The notes below the pieces were generated by a model that saw only the letters and a program-made list of their open reading frames with translations, was not told the origin of the DNA and did no database searches. This document shows, one piece after another, positions 1 through 8,362 of a DNA stretch of 49,000 nucleotides (within the stretch, counting starts at the first letter, position 1; each line of letters opens with the position of its first letter). This stretch comes from Actinomycetes bacterium. Lineage in GTDB: Bacteria; Actinomycetota; Actinomycetes; Mycobacteriales; Mycobacteriaceae. The position numbers and the translations under genes were made by a program. The stretch spans positions 1 through 49,000 of the forward strand of contig JAEYUQ010000011.1 in NCBI GenBank assembly GCA_023432405.1. The letters run 5' to 3'.

Positions 1-1501
1 TATACGAAGCACCAGGAACCAAACCACTAAACGACACCGTGTCCTCAACCACAGCACCAGCAACAATCTGGCCCTTCTCAGACTCCAACTTCGCCCGCGT
101 AGCAATCTGCGGACTCAACGGCTCAGGGGTTTTAACATTCACCTCATCTTTGTTCGACACCACCTTCTGAGGTGTCGCCTCATCAGACGTGCCCTGAGCC
201 TGGGCCTCGTCACGGTGAACCTTGTCATAACCCTTCGGAGTAGGCACTTCAATCTTGACCGTCACAGCCTTACCCACAGCAATATCAAAAGGCTCTACCG
301 AAGCCAGCTCAGCATTAATAGCCTTCTGAATCTCGTCTCTAGAATCCCCACCAGTAACAAGGTCCGTGATAGTAACACCCTTAAGATCAACATCACCACG
401 GTTAGTCACCCGATAATAAATAGACATCGTAGAAGAAGGCTCCACCTCAACCGTGGCAGCATTCTGCTTACCCTTATCCTGAGCATCCTTAAACTTCTCA
501 CTGGTAACCGGCGCCTCAGGATCAGCAGACACATACTTCTTCAACTCAAGCTTCGGATTCTTAGGCTGTTCCTTCTTCGGCTCGCCTTCAACAAAAATTA
601 CCGCTTGGAAATCATCGTCTAAACCAAGTAATCCGGTTGAACCGTCTCCATTTTCCGACTCAGCCATTCCCTTATTGTCAGGGCCTGTTAAAATACTAAA
701 TAACTTTTGGGCATTGGAGTCAAGGGTGCTAAAGTCCGGTGTCAGACCACTAGTGTAGTACCAAATAGCGCTCTGCGTAGCCTGAACAGCTTGAGTTTCA
801 TCCAAACTTGGAATTTGGTAATCAGATCGAACTTGCTCAATACTCTTATACGGAAAACTGTTATGAACAACCCAGTTAACCTTTTCGGCATTGTTACCTT
901 CTCCAAATCTAAAATTACTTATTACTGACTTAGACAGTTGGTGTTTTTGTCCAGTACTCCAGAAAACAGTAGCCTGTTGACTTAATTCGATTGCGGGCTC
1001 GTTAGTACCAGGTTTTAGAACTCCAACGTATTTAAGATTTGGAGAATAGTCACTCCATGTCCCAACTCTAAACTGGTTAGTTTCCGAGGACATAGGGTAT
1101 GCCCCTGGCTCAATACAATAAAACCAGAGAATTTCTATATCATCGCTGGCGAAGATTTGATCCGCCGTTAATTCTCTTCCTCCAACGTTTACTACACTGT
1201 TAGTACTCCCTCTTTGCGCATTAGGGATGCCCCACCCTAAAGAGGAATCCAAATAATAGTTAACTTTTTTATTATCAGGAATTATTGCTCCTGGAGCAAA
1301 TCCCGTAATTGAGTCGTATTTGTACGATACGGAGAGGAGTTTATCTTTACCAGGCGTCACCTTTGCCGTGGCGTCGACAGCTCCAGCCTTGCCTGGACTT
1401 AATATCGTGACCATAGCCAGAACAAGGGATATTACGGCAAGAATCACGAAGGGTAGGCGAACTCGTTGTGCCCACTCTCGCATGGAGCTGGATTCCATCA
1501 T
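1..1501 (-). CDS. Thioester-domain surface adhesin, 3' end beyond window
   Basis: Translating the minus strand from the ATG at 1501 gives an open frame of about 500 residues that leaves the window at base 1, so the C-terminus is not visible. An N-terminal hydrophobic stretch (about residues 15-37, ending in SPGKAGA) looks like a signal peptide. The next domain has a Cys in the context FYCIEPGAYP and, about 130 residues later, the motif ATQSAIWYYT. This Cys plus TQxA pair is the hallmark of thioester adhesin domains, in which Cys and Gln form a bond that couples covalently to host surfaces. After it come a DUF11/SpaA-like module (KLELKKYVSADPEAP, YYRVTNRGDVDLKGVTITD) and the start of a VaFE-type repeat (AGAVVEDTVSFSGLVPG). 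A sortase signal is expected beyond the edge. The thioester domain is clearly more AT-rich than its neighbours, which suggests transfer. The start could also be the adjacent ATG at 1498. Confidence 0.85.
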   Translation of the reverse strand, partial: MMESSSMREWAQRVRLPFVILAVISLVLAMVTILSPGKAGAVDATAKVTPGKDKLLSVSYKYDSITGFAPGAIIPDNKKVNYYLDSSLGWGIPNAQRGSTNSVVNVGGRELTADQIFASDDIEILWFYCIEPGAYPMSSETNQFRVGTWSDYSPNLKYVGVLKPGTNEPAIELSQQATVFWSTGQKHQLSKSVISNFRFGEGNNAEKVNWVVHNSFPYKSIEQVRSDYQIPSLDETQAVQATQSAIWYYTSGLTPDFSTLDSNAQKLFSILTGPDNKGMAESENGDGSTGLLGLDDDFQAVIFVEGEPKKEQPKNPKLELKKYVSADPEAPVTSEKFKDAQDKGKQNAATVEVEPSSTMSIYYRVTNRGDVDLKGVTITDLVTGGDSRDEIQKAINAELASVEPFDIAVGKAVTVKIEVPTPKGYDKVHRDEAQAQGTSDEATPQKVVSNKDEVNVKTPEPLSPQIATRAKLESEKGQIVAGAVVEDTVSFSGLVPGASY

Positions 1502-1677
1502 TTTCACTTTCTATGAGCTTTCAATGTCAGTTTCTTACAGGCTTCAGGAGCACTCTGAGCACTCTGCAAAGCAAAAAGCCTGGCAGTAATCTTAAGAGAA
1601 CCTGCGTTGCGCATGGGTACCCCTGCCTAAGCCTTCCATTAACCTGCGAGAATACTGTGATTTTCCTGTATTTGGCT

Positions 1678-1708
1678 ATGATACCCCCCCCCCGCTACCT
1701 ATCTTCAA
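1678..1708 (-). promoter_or_regulatory. Putative phase-variable promoter with G10 spacer tract
   Basis: On the minus strand, TTGAAG (1703-1708) is followed by a 19-bp spacer that ends in ten consecutive G (1684-1693), then TATCAT (1678-1683). These match the -35 (4 of 6) and -10 (5 of 6) consensus and point at the adhesin gene starting at 1501. A loss of two G would give the 17-bp optimum. The rest of 1502-1799 holds no gene that I can support. Confidence 0.5.
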
Positions 1709-1799
1709 CCCCCTGAGCTCTAGGGATAACTGCGGGACTGCGTTGCAGGTGATACAAAATAAGACAAAAGTGCCCTCTTTTGGGGGTTTATGAACACAA

Positions 1800-1831
1800 C
1801 CCTGAGACAACCAGGAAAGGTTACCTCAGGG
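1800..1831 (-). terminator. Hairpin terminator downstream of nrdE
   Basis: The arms CCCTGAG (1800-1806) and CTCAGGG (1825-1831) pair. Inside them AACC/GGTT pair after a 2-nt internal bulge. In the direction of nrdE the hairpin is followed by a T-rich stretch (TTGTGTTC). It lies 40 nt past the nrdE stop. Confidence 0.55.
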
Positions 1832-1870
1832 CGGGCGTCGTCAAGGGAGAAATACGAGAGCAGAAAGGCG

Positions 1871-4012
1871 CTAGAGCATACAGGAGACGCAGCCTTCTAC
1901 TTCAGTACCCTGAAGCGCTAGCTGGCGCAGTCTGATGTAGTAGAGAGTCTTGATACCTTTGGTCCACGCGTAAATCTGGGCGCGGTTAATGTCACGGGTA
2001 GAGACGTTGTCTGAGAAGAAGAGCGTCAAAGACAAGCCCTGATCCACGTACTTCGTGGCCACGGCGTAGGTATCAATAATCTTCTTATAGCCAATCTCAT
2101 AGGCGTCCTGGAAGTACTCCAGATTGGAGTTATCCATGTGTGGAGCGGGATAGTACACGCGTCCCACCTTGCCCTCCTTGCGAATCTCAATCTTGGACGC
2201 AATGGGGTGAATAGAGGACGTGGAGTTGTTGATATAGGAAATAGAGCCCGTAGGAGGTACCGCCTGGAGATAACGGTTATAAATACCGTCCTTCATAATG
2301 GCAGCCTTCAACTCAGCCCACTCCTGCGCCGAAGGCGTATGGATAGTGGACTTTTCAAAAAGCTTCTTCACCACCTCCGTTTGAGGCGCAAACTCATCCG
2401 GATTGTAACGGTCAAAGAACTCTCCAGTACCGTACTGGGACTCCTTGAAACCCGTGAAAGCCTGACCATGCTCCACAGCAAGCTGATGAGAAGCCTTGAG
2501 AGTTTCATACATCACAGCGGCAAAGTAGGCATTCGTGAAGTCCAAAGCCTCCTCAGAACCGTAATAGATGTGCTCCCGCGCCAAATAGCCGTGCAGATTC
2601 ATCTGCCCCAGACCGATAGCGTGGGAAGCAAAGTTACCTTCCCGAATAGAAGGCACCGAATCAATGCAGGTTTGCTCAGATACAGCCGTCAGACCACGAA
2701 TGGCAGTGTCAATGGTGGTGGCAAAATCTGGGGAATCCATTGTCATGGCAATGTTCAAGGACCCCAAATTACAGGAGATGTCCTGACCAATCTTCTTATA
2801 GGAAAGGTCATCGTTGAACTCCGAAGGAGTAGACACCTGAAGAATCTCTGAACAGAGATTGGAATGGGTGATACGCCCGGGAATGGGGTTTGCCTTATTA
2901 GCAGTATCCTCAAACAAGATATAGGGGTACCCAGACTCAAACTGCACCTCTGCAAGCGTCTGGAAGAACGCGCGGGCGTCGATACGGGTTTTGCGGATGC
3001 GGTCATCATCCACCATGTCGTAATAGTTATCCGTGATACTCACATCTGCAAAAGGCTTGCCGTAGACGCGCTCCACGTCGTAGGGAGAAAACAGGTACAT
3101 TGGCTCCTTGCGCTTTGCTAAATGGAATGTGATGTCCGGAATAACCACACCCAGAGACAGCGTCTTGATACGGATTTTCTCATCCGCGTTCTCTCGCTTG
3201 GTGTCCAGGAAGCTCAGAATGTCCGGATGGTGCGCATGGAGATACACGGCACCGGCGCCTTGACGCGCGCCCAACTGGTTGGCGTAAGAGAACGAATCCT
3301 CCAAAAGCTTCATCACTGGAATGACGCCCGAGGACTGGTGCTCGATTTTCTTGATAGGTGCGCCTGCCTCCCTCAGATTAGACAGCAAGAGAGCCACCCC
3401 GCCGCCGCGCTTCGAGAGCTGGAGCGCAGAGTTGATAGCACGGCCAATGGACTCCATATTGTCTTCAATACGCAGAAGGAAACAGGAAACAGGTTCCCCG
3501 CGCTGAGCCTTCCCAGAGTTCAAGAAGGTTGGGGTAGCTGGCTGGAAGCGGCCACTAATGATTTCCTCCACAAGATTGCGCGCGAGGGCTTCGTCCCCAT
3601 CCGCCAAAGTGAGAGCCACCATACAGACACGATCCTCAAAGCGTTCCAGATAGCGCTGGCCATCAAAGGTTTTGAGGGTATAGGAGGTGTAGTACTTGAA
3701 AGCACCCAAGAAGGTTTTGAAACGGAACTTATGGGCATAAGCCTGCTTAAAGAGGGACTTGACGAAGGCAAAGTTGTACTTCTGAAGAACCTCTGGTTCG
3801 TAGTAGTGGTTATCCACCAAATACGCCATCTTCTCCTCTAAATCATGGAAGAACACAGTGTTCTGATTGACGTGTTGGAGGAAGAACTGACGGGCGGCGT
3901 CTTTGTCCTTATCAAACTGGATCTGGCCGTTTTCGTCATACAGATTCAGCATGGCGTTGAGAGCGTGATAATCCAGCTGCTGATTCTCCCTGGTGGGGGT
4001 GGCAATACTCAT
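1871..4012 (-). CDS. nrdE: Class Ib ribonucleotide reductase, alpha subunit NrdE
   Basis: NrdE reduces ribonucleoside diphosphates to deoxyribonucleotides with NrdF (not in this window) and the redoxin NrdH. The 713-residue protein has the usual class Ib length. It starts with the ATP-cone-free N-terminus (LDYHALNAMLNLYD) and carries the active-site segment PVSCFLL, the finger loop segment ATPTFLNSGKAQRGEP, and NLCSEI with ISCNLGSLN. The C-terminal thiol pair sits in EGCVSCML and is the one re-reduced by NrdH. The start ATG at 4012 has AAGAGAGA upstream. nrdH lies 221 bp upstream, but a terminator hairpin intervenes and nrdI, normally between nrdH and nrdE, is missing. Confidence 0.97.
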   Translation of the reverse strand: MSIATPTRENQQLDYHALNAMLNLYDENGQIQFDKDKDAARQFFLQHVNQNTVFFHDLEEKMAYLVDNHYYEPEVLQKYNFAFVKSLFKQAYAHKFRFKTFLGAFKYYTSYTLKTFDGQRYLERFEDRVCMVALTLADGDEALARNLVEEIISGRFQPATPTFLNSGKAQRGEPVSCFLLRIEDNMESIGRAINSALQLSKRGGGVALLLSNLREAGAPIKKIEHQSSGVIPVMKLLEDSFSYANQLGARQGAGAVYLHAHHPDILSFLDTKRENADEKIRIKTLSLGVVIPDITFHLAKRKEPMYLFSPYDVERVYGKPFADVSITDNYYDMVDDDRIRKTRIDARAFFQTLAEVQFESGYPYILFEDTANKANPIPGRITHSNLCSEILQVSTPSEFNDDLSYKKIGQDISCNLGSLNIAMTMDSPDFATTIDTAIRGLTAVSEQTCIDSVPSIREGNFASHAIGLGQMNLHGYLAREHIYYGSEEALDFTNAYFAAVMYETLKASHQLAVEHGQAFTGFKESQYGTGEFFDRYNPDEFAPQTEVVKKLFEKSTIHTPSAQEWAELKAAIMKDGIYNRYLQAVPPTGSISYINNSTSSIHPIASKIEIRKEGKVGRVYYPAPHMDNSNLEYFQDAYEIGYKKIIDTYAVATKYVDQGLSLTLFFSDNVSTRDINRAQIYAWTKGIKTLYYIRLRQLALQGTEVEGCVSCML

Positions 4013-4190
4013 AAACGGTGTCTCTCTTAGTTGCAGGTGGGGAAGAGCGGAGGGTTAGGAAGTGCTAGTGAGGAGTTGAACGGGAGTTGGTTAATTGGAA
4101 CGAGGTTGATTGGCACGGAGTTGAACCGCACACGGGGCTCAACGGCGCAGAGCCGGGCTAGGTAGCTCATTGAGTACCAGTGGGGGAATT

Positions 4191-4217
4191 TACAAAAGCC
4201 GCCCTCGGCGGGGCGGC
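4191..4217 (-). terminator. Terminator between nrdH and nrdE
   Basis: In the minus-strand direction GCCGCCC, a six-base loop and GGGCGGC are followed directly by TTTTGT. This is a strong intrinsic terminator shape 17 nt after the nrdH stop codon. It should attenuate or stop read-through from nrdH into nrdE. The rest of the 4013-4190 spacer holds imperfect GTTCAACTCC repeats and no gene. Confidence 0.75.
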
Positions 4218-4233
4218 ATCTGAGCGGTGCGGA

Positions 4234-4467
4234 TTAAGCCACTTGGGCTGCAATACTCTTAATCCGCTCCGGACGGAAACCGGACCAGTGCTCATTGCCA
4301 GCGACAACCACGGGAGCCTGAACATACCCGAGAGCCATCACGTAATCCCTGGCTTCATCATCCATGCTGATGTCCACGGTTTCGTACTGGAGCCCAGAGT
4401 TATCCAGAAGCCGCTGAGTAGCCTTGCACTGCATACAAGCAGGTTTGGTGTAGACGATAATCGGCAT
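4234..4467 (-). CDS. nrdH: Glutaredoxin-like NrdH redoxin
   Basis: NrdH is the small thioredoxin-reductase-dependent electron donor for the class Ib reductase. The 77-residue protein begins MPIIVYTKPAC and has the redox motif CMQC near the N-terminus, the cis-Pro segment QAPVVV, and the NrdH signature WSGFRPERI at the end. I chose the ATG at 4467 and not an upstream in-frame start because AAGGAAGTG sits at the right distance and the family begins here. It lies upstream of nrdE and downstream of two NrdR-box-like sites. Confidence 0.95.
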   Translation of the reverse strand: MPIIVYTKPACMQCKATQRLLDNSGLQYETVDISMDDEARDYVMALGYVQAPVVVAGNEHWSGFRPERIKSIAAQVA

Positions 4468-4542
4468 GGAACACTTCCTTAAAACACAAGCGCTAAATTC
4501 TGTGGAACCCGCAGTAACCGAGCTCCCCTGATGACTCAATCA

Positions 4543-4590
4543 ACACTAGACTTTGGGGATTAATCTTGCAACTAGCACTATATGTAGTAG
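4543..4590 (-). promoter_or_regulatory. Tandem NrdR boxes upstream of nrdH
   Basis: The site at 4575-4590, read on the minus strand, is CTACTACATATAGTGC. It agrees at 12 of 16 positions with the NrdR box consensus as I recall it (ACACTATATATAGTGT). A second, weaker copy at 4543-4558 reads CCCCAAAGTCTAGTGT. Their spacing of 32 bp (about three helical turns) is what NrdR operators show. NrdR is the ATP/dATP-sensing repressor of ribonucleotide reductase genes. The remaining DNA between here and rpmJ (4591-4841) shows no gene. Confidence 0.65.
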
Positions 4591-4843
4591 TTACAGCCAT
4601 GAAATTCCCTGGATGCACTTTCGGGAGCGCCTAGATGTTGCGCGCAAGGGAAGAACGTTGAAGACTGAGCGCGCTCTGCACCCGGGAGAATCTCCAGGAC
4701 ACAAGGGTGAGAGTGTGAGAAAGCTCATAATAAATTTTTATTCAGGGTGATGTCACAGTATCACGAGATTACTTGGTGTGTCTTGAGTCTCAGGCGCCTC
4801 ATTAGTTGCGCCGCGGGAGACGGGGAGAACGGCGCAGAGCAAG

Positions 4844-4882
4844 AAAAACCGCCTCCCCGGTACTGCGAACCAGGAGAGGCGG
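4844..4882 (-). terminator. Intrinsic terminator after rpmJ
   Basis: The arms CCGCCTC (4849-4855) and GAGGCGG (4876-4882) pair. On the minus strand the hairpin is followed immediately by TTTTTCTT. It lies about 55 nt past the rpmJ stop. Confidence 0.8.
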
Positions 4883-4937
4883 TGAGAAAGGCTGGGGGTT
4901 ACCGCGGGCGTCGATAAGGAAAAGCGCCCGAGGAGGC

Positions 4938-5060
4938 TTAGCCCTGGCGAGCCTTAAAACGAGGCTCTTTCTTGTTAATCACGTACACTTTGCCGTGGCG
5001 ACGCACTACCTGGGCGCCCGGCTTGTTCTTCAGCGACCGAAGCGAATTGCGGACCTTCAT
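4938..5060 (-). CDS. rpmJ: 50S ribosomal protein L36 (zinc-free, 40 aa)
   Basis: The 40-residue protein begins MKVRNSLRSLKNKPGAQ and ends EPRFKARQG. It is the C-minus form of L36 with no zinc-binding cysteines, as found in Corynebacterium. It is too short for many gene callers. The start ATG at 5060 has AAGGAG seven bases upstream, and a strong intrinsic terminator follows the stop. It is a monocistronic gene between nrdH and the sugar porter. It packs against 23S rRNA in the large subunit. Confidence 0.95.
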   Translation of the reverse strand: MKVRNSLRSLKNKPGAQVVRRHGKVYVINKKEPRFKARQG

Positions 5061-5213
5061 CGGGCGCTCCTTTCCATTGTCTTTAGCTCAAAAATTCACA
5101 GCGCGAGGCACCATGCTACCTCAGAAGTGAGTTTTACCCAAAATCTCGAGAGTTCAGAAGGGCGCTGCCGGTGAGGTCAGCCGAGGGAGCACGGAACCTG
5201 ACTGCAACCGAGT

Positions 5214-6500
5214 CTAGCTCCAGCGAGATTTCAGCTCAGCAGACACCTGCTCAAGATCACGGCCGGTAGTCTCGGGCACGCACAGGCGAACAAACACCAG
5301 AGACACAGCCCCCAGGCACGCGAAGACGGCGAAAGCTCCGGCGCCAGTGATGACATCAACCATCGGGAGGAAGAATTGAGCCACAGCCCAGTTAGCTACC
5401 CAGAGGAAGAAACCAGCAATGCCCATGCCCACGCCTCTTACTTGGAGGGGAACAATCTCAGAGATTAAAAGCCAGGTGGTGAGGGAGACAGCAGCCTGTT
5501 GGAAGGCCACAAAAAGGGCCATAAGCCCCAGGCAGAGGTAAGCCACGGCCGTAGAGCCAGTGGCAAAGTTAAACAGAGTTGCCAGAAGCCCCAAGGAGGT
5601 GATGTTGCCAATAAGCCCCACGGTAAGCAGGCGACGGCGCCCAACGCGATCCACAATGCGCAGCCCCACGTAACAGGCCACCACGCTCACAACGCCAATC
5701 ACAATGGAGGTGTAGATGGAATTATCGGTGGGAATCCCCACCTTATTCATCATGGTGGGCGTGAAATACATGACCGCATTCACACCGGAAATCTGCTGAG
5801 TTACCCCAATAAAGATGGCAATAACCACAGAAATCAGCACCCACTTTTCCTTGAGAGCTGCCCACTCATGGGAGGAGACGCGCTGCTGGACTGCCCCTTT
5901 GGATTCCGGCATGAAACACATACCAACGCCGAAGATTAACCCCGGAACCGCCGCCAGGCCCAGCATGAGACGCCAGTTTCCGGAACTTGCCAGCAGGGAG
6001 TTCACCAGGAAGGACGCCAACTGCCCCACCACAATCATCCAGGTGTTGAGGGAGACTAGGCGGCCGCGCTGGGCGGGAGGAGCCATCTCTGAGATATACA
6101 TGGGCACCACAATGGAGACTGCCCCCACAGCAATCCCCAAGATAAGGCGCCCCCAGCCCATGATGGACACGCTTGCTGCGAGGGCACACCAGATAGCACC
6201 CAACACAAAGAGAGCTCCGCCACAAATCATGGTGAGACGCCTGCCCAAAGCGTCTGCAATGCGCCCACCTGTGGCAGCTCCAAGCGCAGCCCCCACCAAG
6301 AGCATGGCTGTCACCCAGCCTTCCTGGGTGGAGCTCATTGTGAAGGTGTCATTCATATAGAGCAGCGCCCCAGAAATCACCCCAGTGTCATAGCCGAAGA
6401 GCAAGCCCCCCAGTGCTGCCACAGCAGCCACCAAGGTGATGGGTGTTCCTGCAATCCGAGCCTCAGGTTCGGAAACTGATTCCGTCATACTGGATGTCAT
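5214..6500 (-). CDS. MFS sugar porter family transporter
   Basis: This is a 428-residue member of the sugar porter branch of the major facilitator superfamily, probably a proton-coupled importer of a hexose, pentose or polyol. The family signatures are in order: GGLLFGYDTGVISGAL in helix 1, GGRIADALGRR in loop 2-3, PESKG before the central loop, QQISGVNAVMYF in helix 7, VDRVGRRRLL in loop 8-9, and PETTGRDLEQ at the end. It has twelve predicted membrane helices and is slightly shorter than typical members (about 460-490). The substrate cannot be told from sequence. It is divergent from nadE, with only 35 bp between the starts. The upstream region has no strong ribosome site, so an internal ATG at 6488 is an alternative start. 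Confidence 0.88.
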   Translation of the reverse strand: MTSSMTESVSEPEARIAGTPITLVAAVAALGGLLFGYDTGVISGALLYMNDTFTMSSTQEGWVTAMLLVGAALGAATGGRIADALGRRLTMICGGALFVLGAIWCALAASVSIMGWGRLILGIAVGAVSIVVPMYISEMAPPAQRGRLVSLNTWMIVVGQLASFLVNSLLASSGNWRLMLGLAAVPGLIFGVGMCFMPESKGAVQQRVSSHEWAALKEKWVLISVVIAIFIGVTQQISGVNAVMYFTPTMMNKVGIPTDNSIYTSIVIGVVSVVACYVGLRIVDRVGRRRLLTVGLIGNITSLGLLATLFNFATGSTAVAYLCLGLMALFVAFQQAAVSLTTWLLISEIVPLQVRGVGMGIAGFFLWVANWAVAQFFLPMVDVITGAGAFAVFACLGAVSLVFVRLCVPETTGRDLEQVSAELKSRWS

Positions 6501-6535
6501 GCCCGGTTATTATGCCACCCGGTTAAGGTGAAACA

Positions 6536-7537
6536 GTGCCTGAAAATAAGAAAGTACTCAAGCAAATGGACATTATCCGGACTCTCGGGGTGAAGCCTGT
6601 GATAGATCCGGCGCAGGAAGTGGAGGCGCGCACACAGTTCCTTATGGACTATCTGCGCACCAGCCATGCTCGTGGTTTTGTTTTGGGTATCTCGGGAGGG
6701 CAGGACTCCACATTGGCGGGAAAGCTGGCTCAGCGAGCTGTTGAAAAGCTACGCGCTGAGGCGAAAGCTGGAGGTGCTGACTGCAAGGGCGCTACCAGCA
6801 AGACCAAGGCCGGAGCGGGAGCCGGTCCCGTTGACGCAGCCGGAGTGGAAGGCGGTACCAGAGCCGGTGTGGAGGCTGAGGTGGAGTTTATCGCTGTCAG
6901 ACTTCCCCACGGCGTGCAGGCAGATGAAGACGATGCGCAGACGGCACTTGATTTCATTCAGCCTGACAAGCGTGTCACGGTAAACATTGCTGAGGCCACG
7001 CGCACTATCGACGCCGCTGTCAGCCGCGGGCTTTTTTCGGAAGACTACGCAGCAAGCCGTAAAGCGACCCAGCAGGGGGTGGAACCAACAGATGGGCTTG
7101 GTGATTTCAACCTGGGCAATGTAAAAGCGCGGCTTCGCATGGTGGCACAGTATGCCATTGCCGGTGAGCGCAACCTCCTGGTGATTGGAACCGATCACGC
7201 AGCCGAAAACATCACAGGGTTCTTCACGAAGTTTGGGGACGGCGCAGCCGATGTACTACCCCTCGCCGGACTGAATAAACGTCAAGGCGCACAGCTTCTT
7301 CAGTATCTTGAGGCACCCGCGTCCACCTGGGAGAAAGTACCTACGGCAGATTTAGAGGAACATCGCCCGGCACTGCCCGATGAAGAAGCCCTCGGCGTCA
7401 GCTACCAGCACATTGATGACTATTTAGAAGGAAAAGACGTCCCGCAGACCGCGCGGGACGTCATTGAAACATGGTGGGAGAAAGGACAGCACAAGCGACA
7501 TCTGCCAGCATCACCCACAGACACCTGGTGGCGATAA
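6536..7537 (+). CDS. nadE: Ammonia-dependent NAD synthetase
   Basis: NadE converts nicotinate adenine dinucleotide to NAD with ATP and ammonia, the last step of the pathway whose early genes are at 36-41 kb. The PP-loop motif LGISGGQDST lies at residues 50-59, VRLPHGVQADEDDA at about 121-134, and the C-terminal half has GTDHAAENITGFFTKFGDGAAD and PTADLEEHRPALPDEEALGVSYQHIDDYL. There is no glutaminase domain. The protein has 333 residues against about 275 usually; the extra length is an Ala/Gly/Lys-rich segment at about residues 76-114. The start is GTG 6536 with AAGGTGA upstream. Confidence 0.95.
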   Translation: MPENKKVLKQMDIIRTLGVKPVIDPAQEVEARTQFLMDYLRTSHARGFVLGISGGQDSTLAGKLAQRAVEKLRAEAKAGGADCKGATSKTKAGAGAGPVDAAGVEGGTRAGVEAEVEFIAVRLPHGVQADEDDAQTALDFIQPDKRVTVNIAEATRTIDAAVSRGLFSEDYAASRKATQQGVEPTDGLGDFNLGNVKARLRMVAQYAIAGERNLLVIGTDHAAENITGFFTKFGDGAADVLPLAGLNKRQGAQLLQYLEAPASTWEKVPTADLEEHRPALPDEEALGVSYQHIDDYLEGKDVPQTARDVIETWWEKGQHKRHLPASPTDTWWR

Positions 7538-7594
7538 ACCACAAGGGACAAACCACCAGGGAGAGCCTGAGATAAGCCACCGGGGAGAGCGTGA

Positions 7595-8041
7595 CTAATA
7601 GCGCTCGGGTTCCTCCGCGGGCACAAAGGCGAGCCCTGTGATCTCGGTAGGAACCACCTTCACCCAGTTGTATTTAAGGGTGGGAGCCCACGGCTTCAGA
7701 TTCAAATCCTCCGCAGCCACCATCTCAGCCGTTGAGGTAATCACCTGAGCATTCCCCTTAATAACAACAGACCACGCAACGCCGTCGGTCAGTCCATCAT
7801 TCTCAAAGAGAACATCAGCATTGAGGCGAACAGTAAAGAGCTTGGTGCCCTCGGCCGTCCGGAAATAGATGTTCTCCCCATCGGTGGCGTAATTGATGGG
7901 GAAGATGTCCATATCATCTTTGCGGCGCACCACAATGCGCCCTGGCTGGGCGTCCTCGCGGGCTAGATACTGATAGGACTCTTCCTTACTCAAGTCACGG
8001 AAAACGGGATCATTAGATTGAGCAGAATCATGAAGCGACAT
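7595..8041 (-). CDS. Pyridoxamine 5'-phosphate oxidase-like flavin split-barrel protein
   Basis: The 148-residue protein fits the FMN/F420-binding split-barrel family. It has the strand pattern GRIVVRRKDDMDIFPINYATDGENIYFRTAEGTKLFTVRLNADVLFE followed by AWSVVIKGNAQVITSTAE, typical of PPOX-class proteins annotated only as family members. The natural substrate is unknown. The start ATG at 8041 has a weak ribosome site. It is the first of three codirectional minus-strand genes here, but the gaps (54 bp and more) do not force an operon. Confidence 0.75.
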   Translation of the reverse strand: MSLHDSAQSNDPVFRDLSKEESYQYLAREDAQPGRIVVRRKDDMDIFPINYATDGENIYFRTAEGTKLFTVRLNADVLFENDGLTDGVAWSVVIKGNAQVITSTAEMVAAEDLNLKPWAPTLKYNWVKVVPTEITGLAFVPAEEPERY

Positions 8042-8095
8042 AGTTCTTATTGAACACCCCTATGAAAGATATTTCACCGTTTTCGCATGAAGAGG

Positions 8096-8299
8096 CTAGT
8101 TCGCCGGGGCGTCGCCCTCAGCGGGAGCATCGCCCTGCTTCTCGCCCACCTTGTCATCAATGGCGTTGCGCACCTTCTTAATCTGGTCCGCCTTGTCAGC
8201 ACCCAGCTTGTCAGTAGCCAGAGCCTCAGCCTTATCCAGAATTTGATCCGTGTTCTTCTCATTGCCGAAAATCTTGGTCAGCTTGTCTTTTATTCCCAT
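8096..8299 (-). CDS. Small antitoxin-like/CsbD-like protein
   Basis: This is a 67-residue, highly charged helical protein beginning MGIKDKLTKIFGNEKNTDQ with a C-terminal GDAPAEGDAPAN repeat. The pattern of an N-terminal MG-x-x-DKL followed by amphipathic helices resembles the short MT0933/Rv0909-type antitoxin family of actinobacteria. No partner toxin gene is adjacent, so a general stress (CsbD-like) role is equally possible. The ATG at 8299 was preferred to an earlier in-frame start because GAAAGGACA precedes it. Confidence 0.6.
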   Translation of the reverse strand: MGIKDKLTKIFGNEKNTDQILDKAEALATDKLGADKADQIKKVRNAIDDKVGEKQGDAPAEGDAPAN

Positions 8300-8362
8300 G
8301 AGAATTGTCCTTTCAGTATGGAATAACACAACAGTTAGGAATCAGGATACCCTAACGACGCC

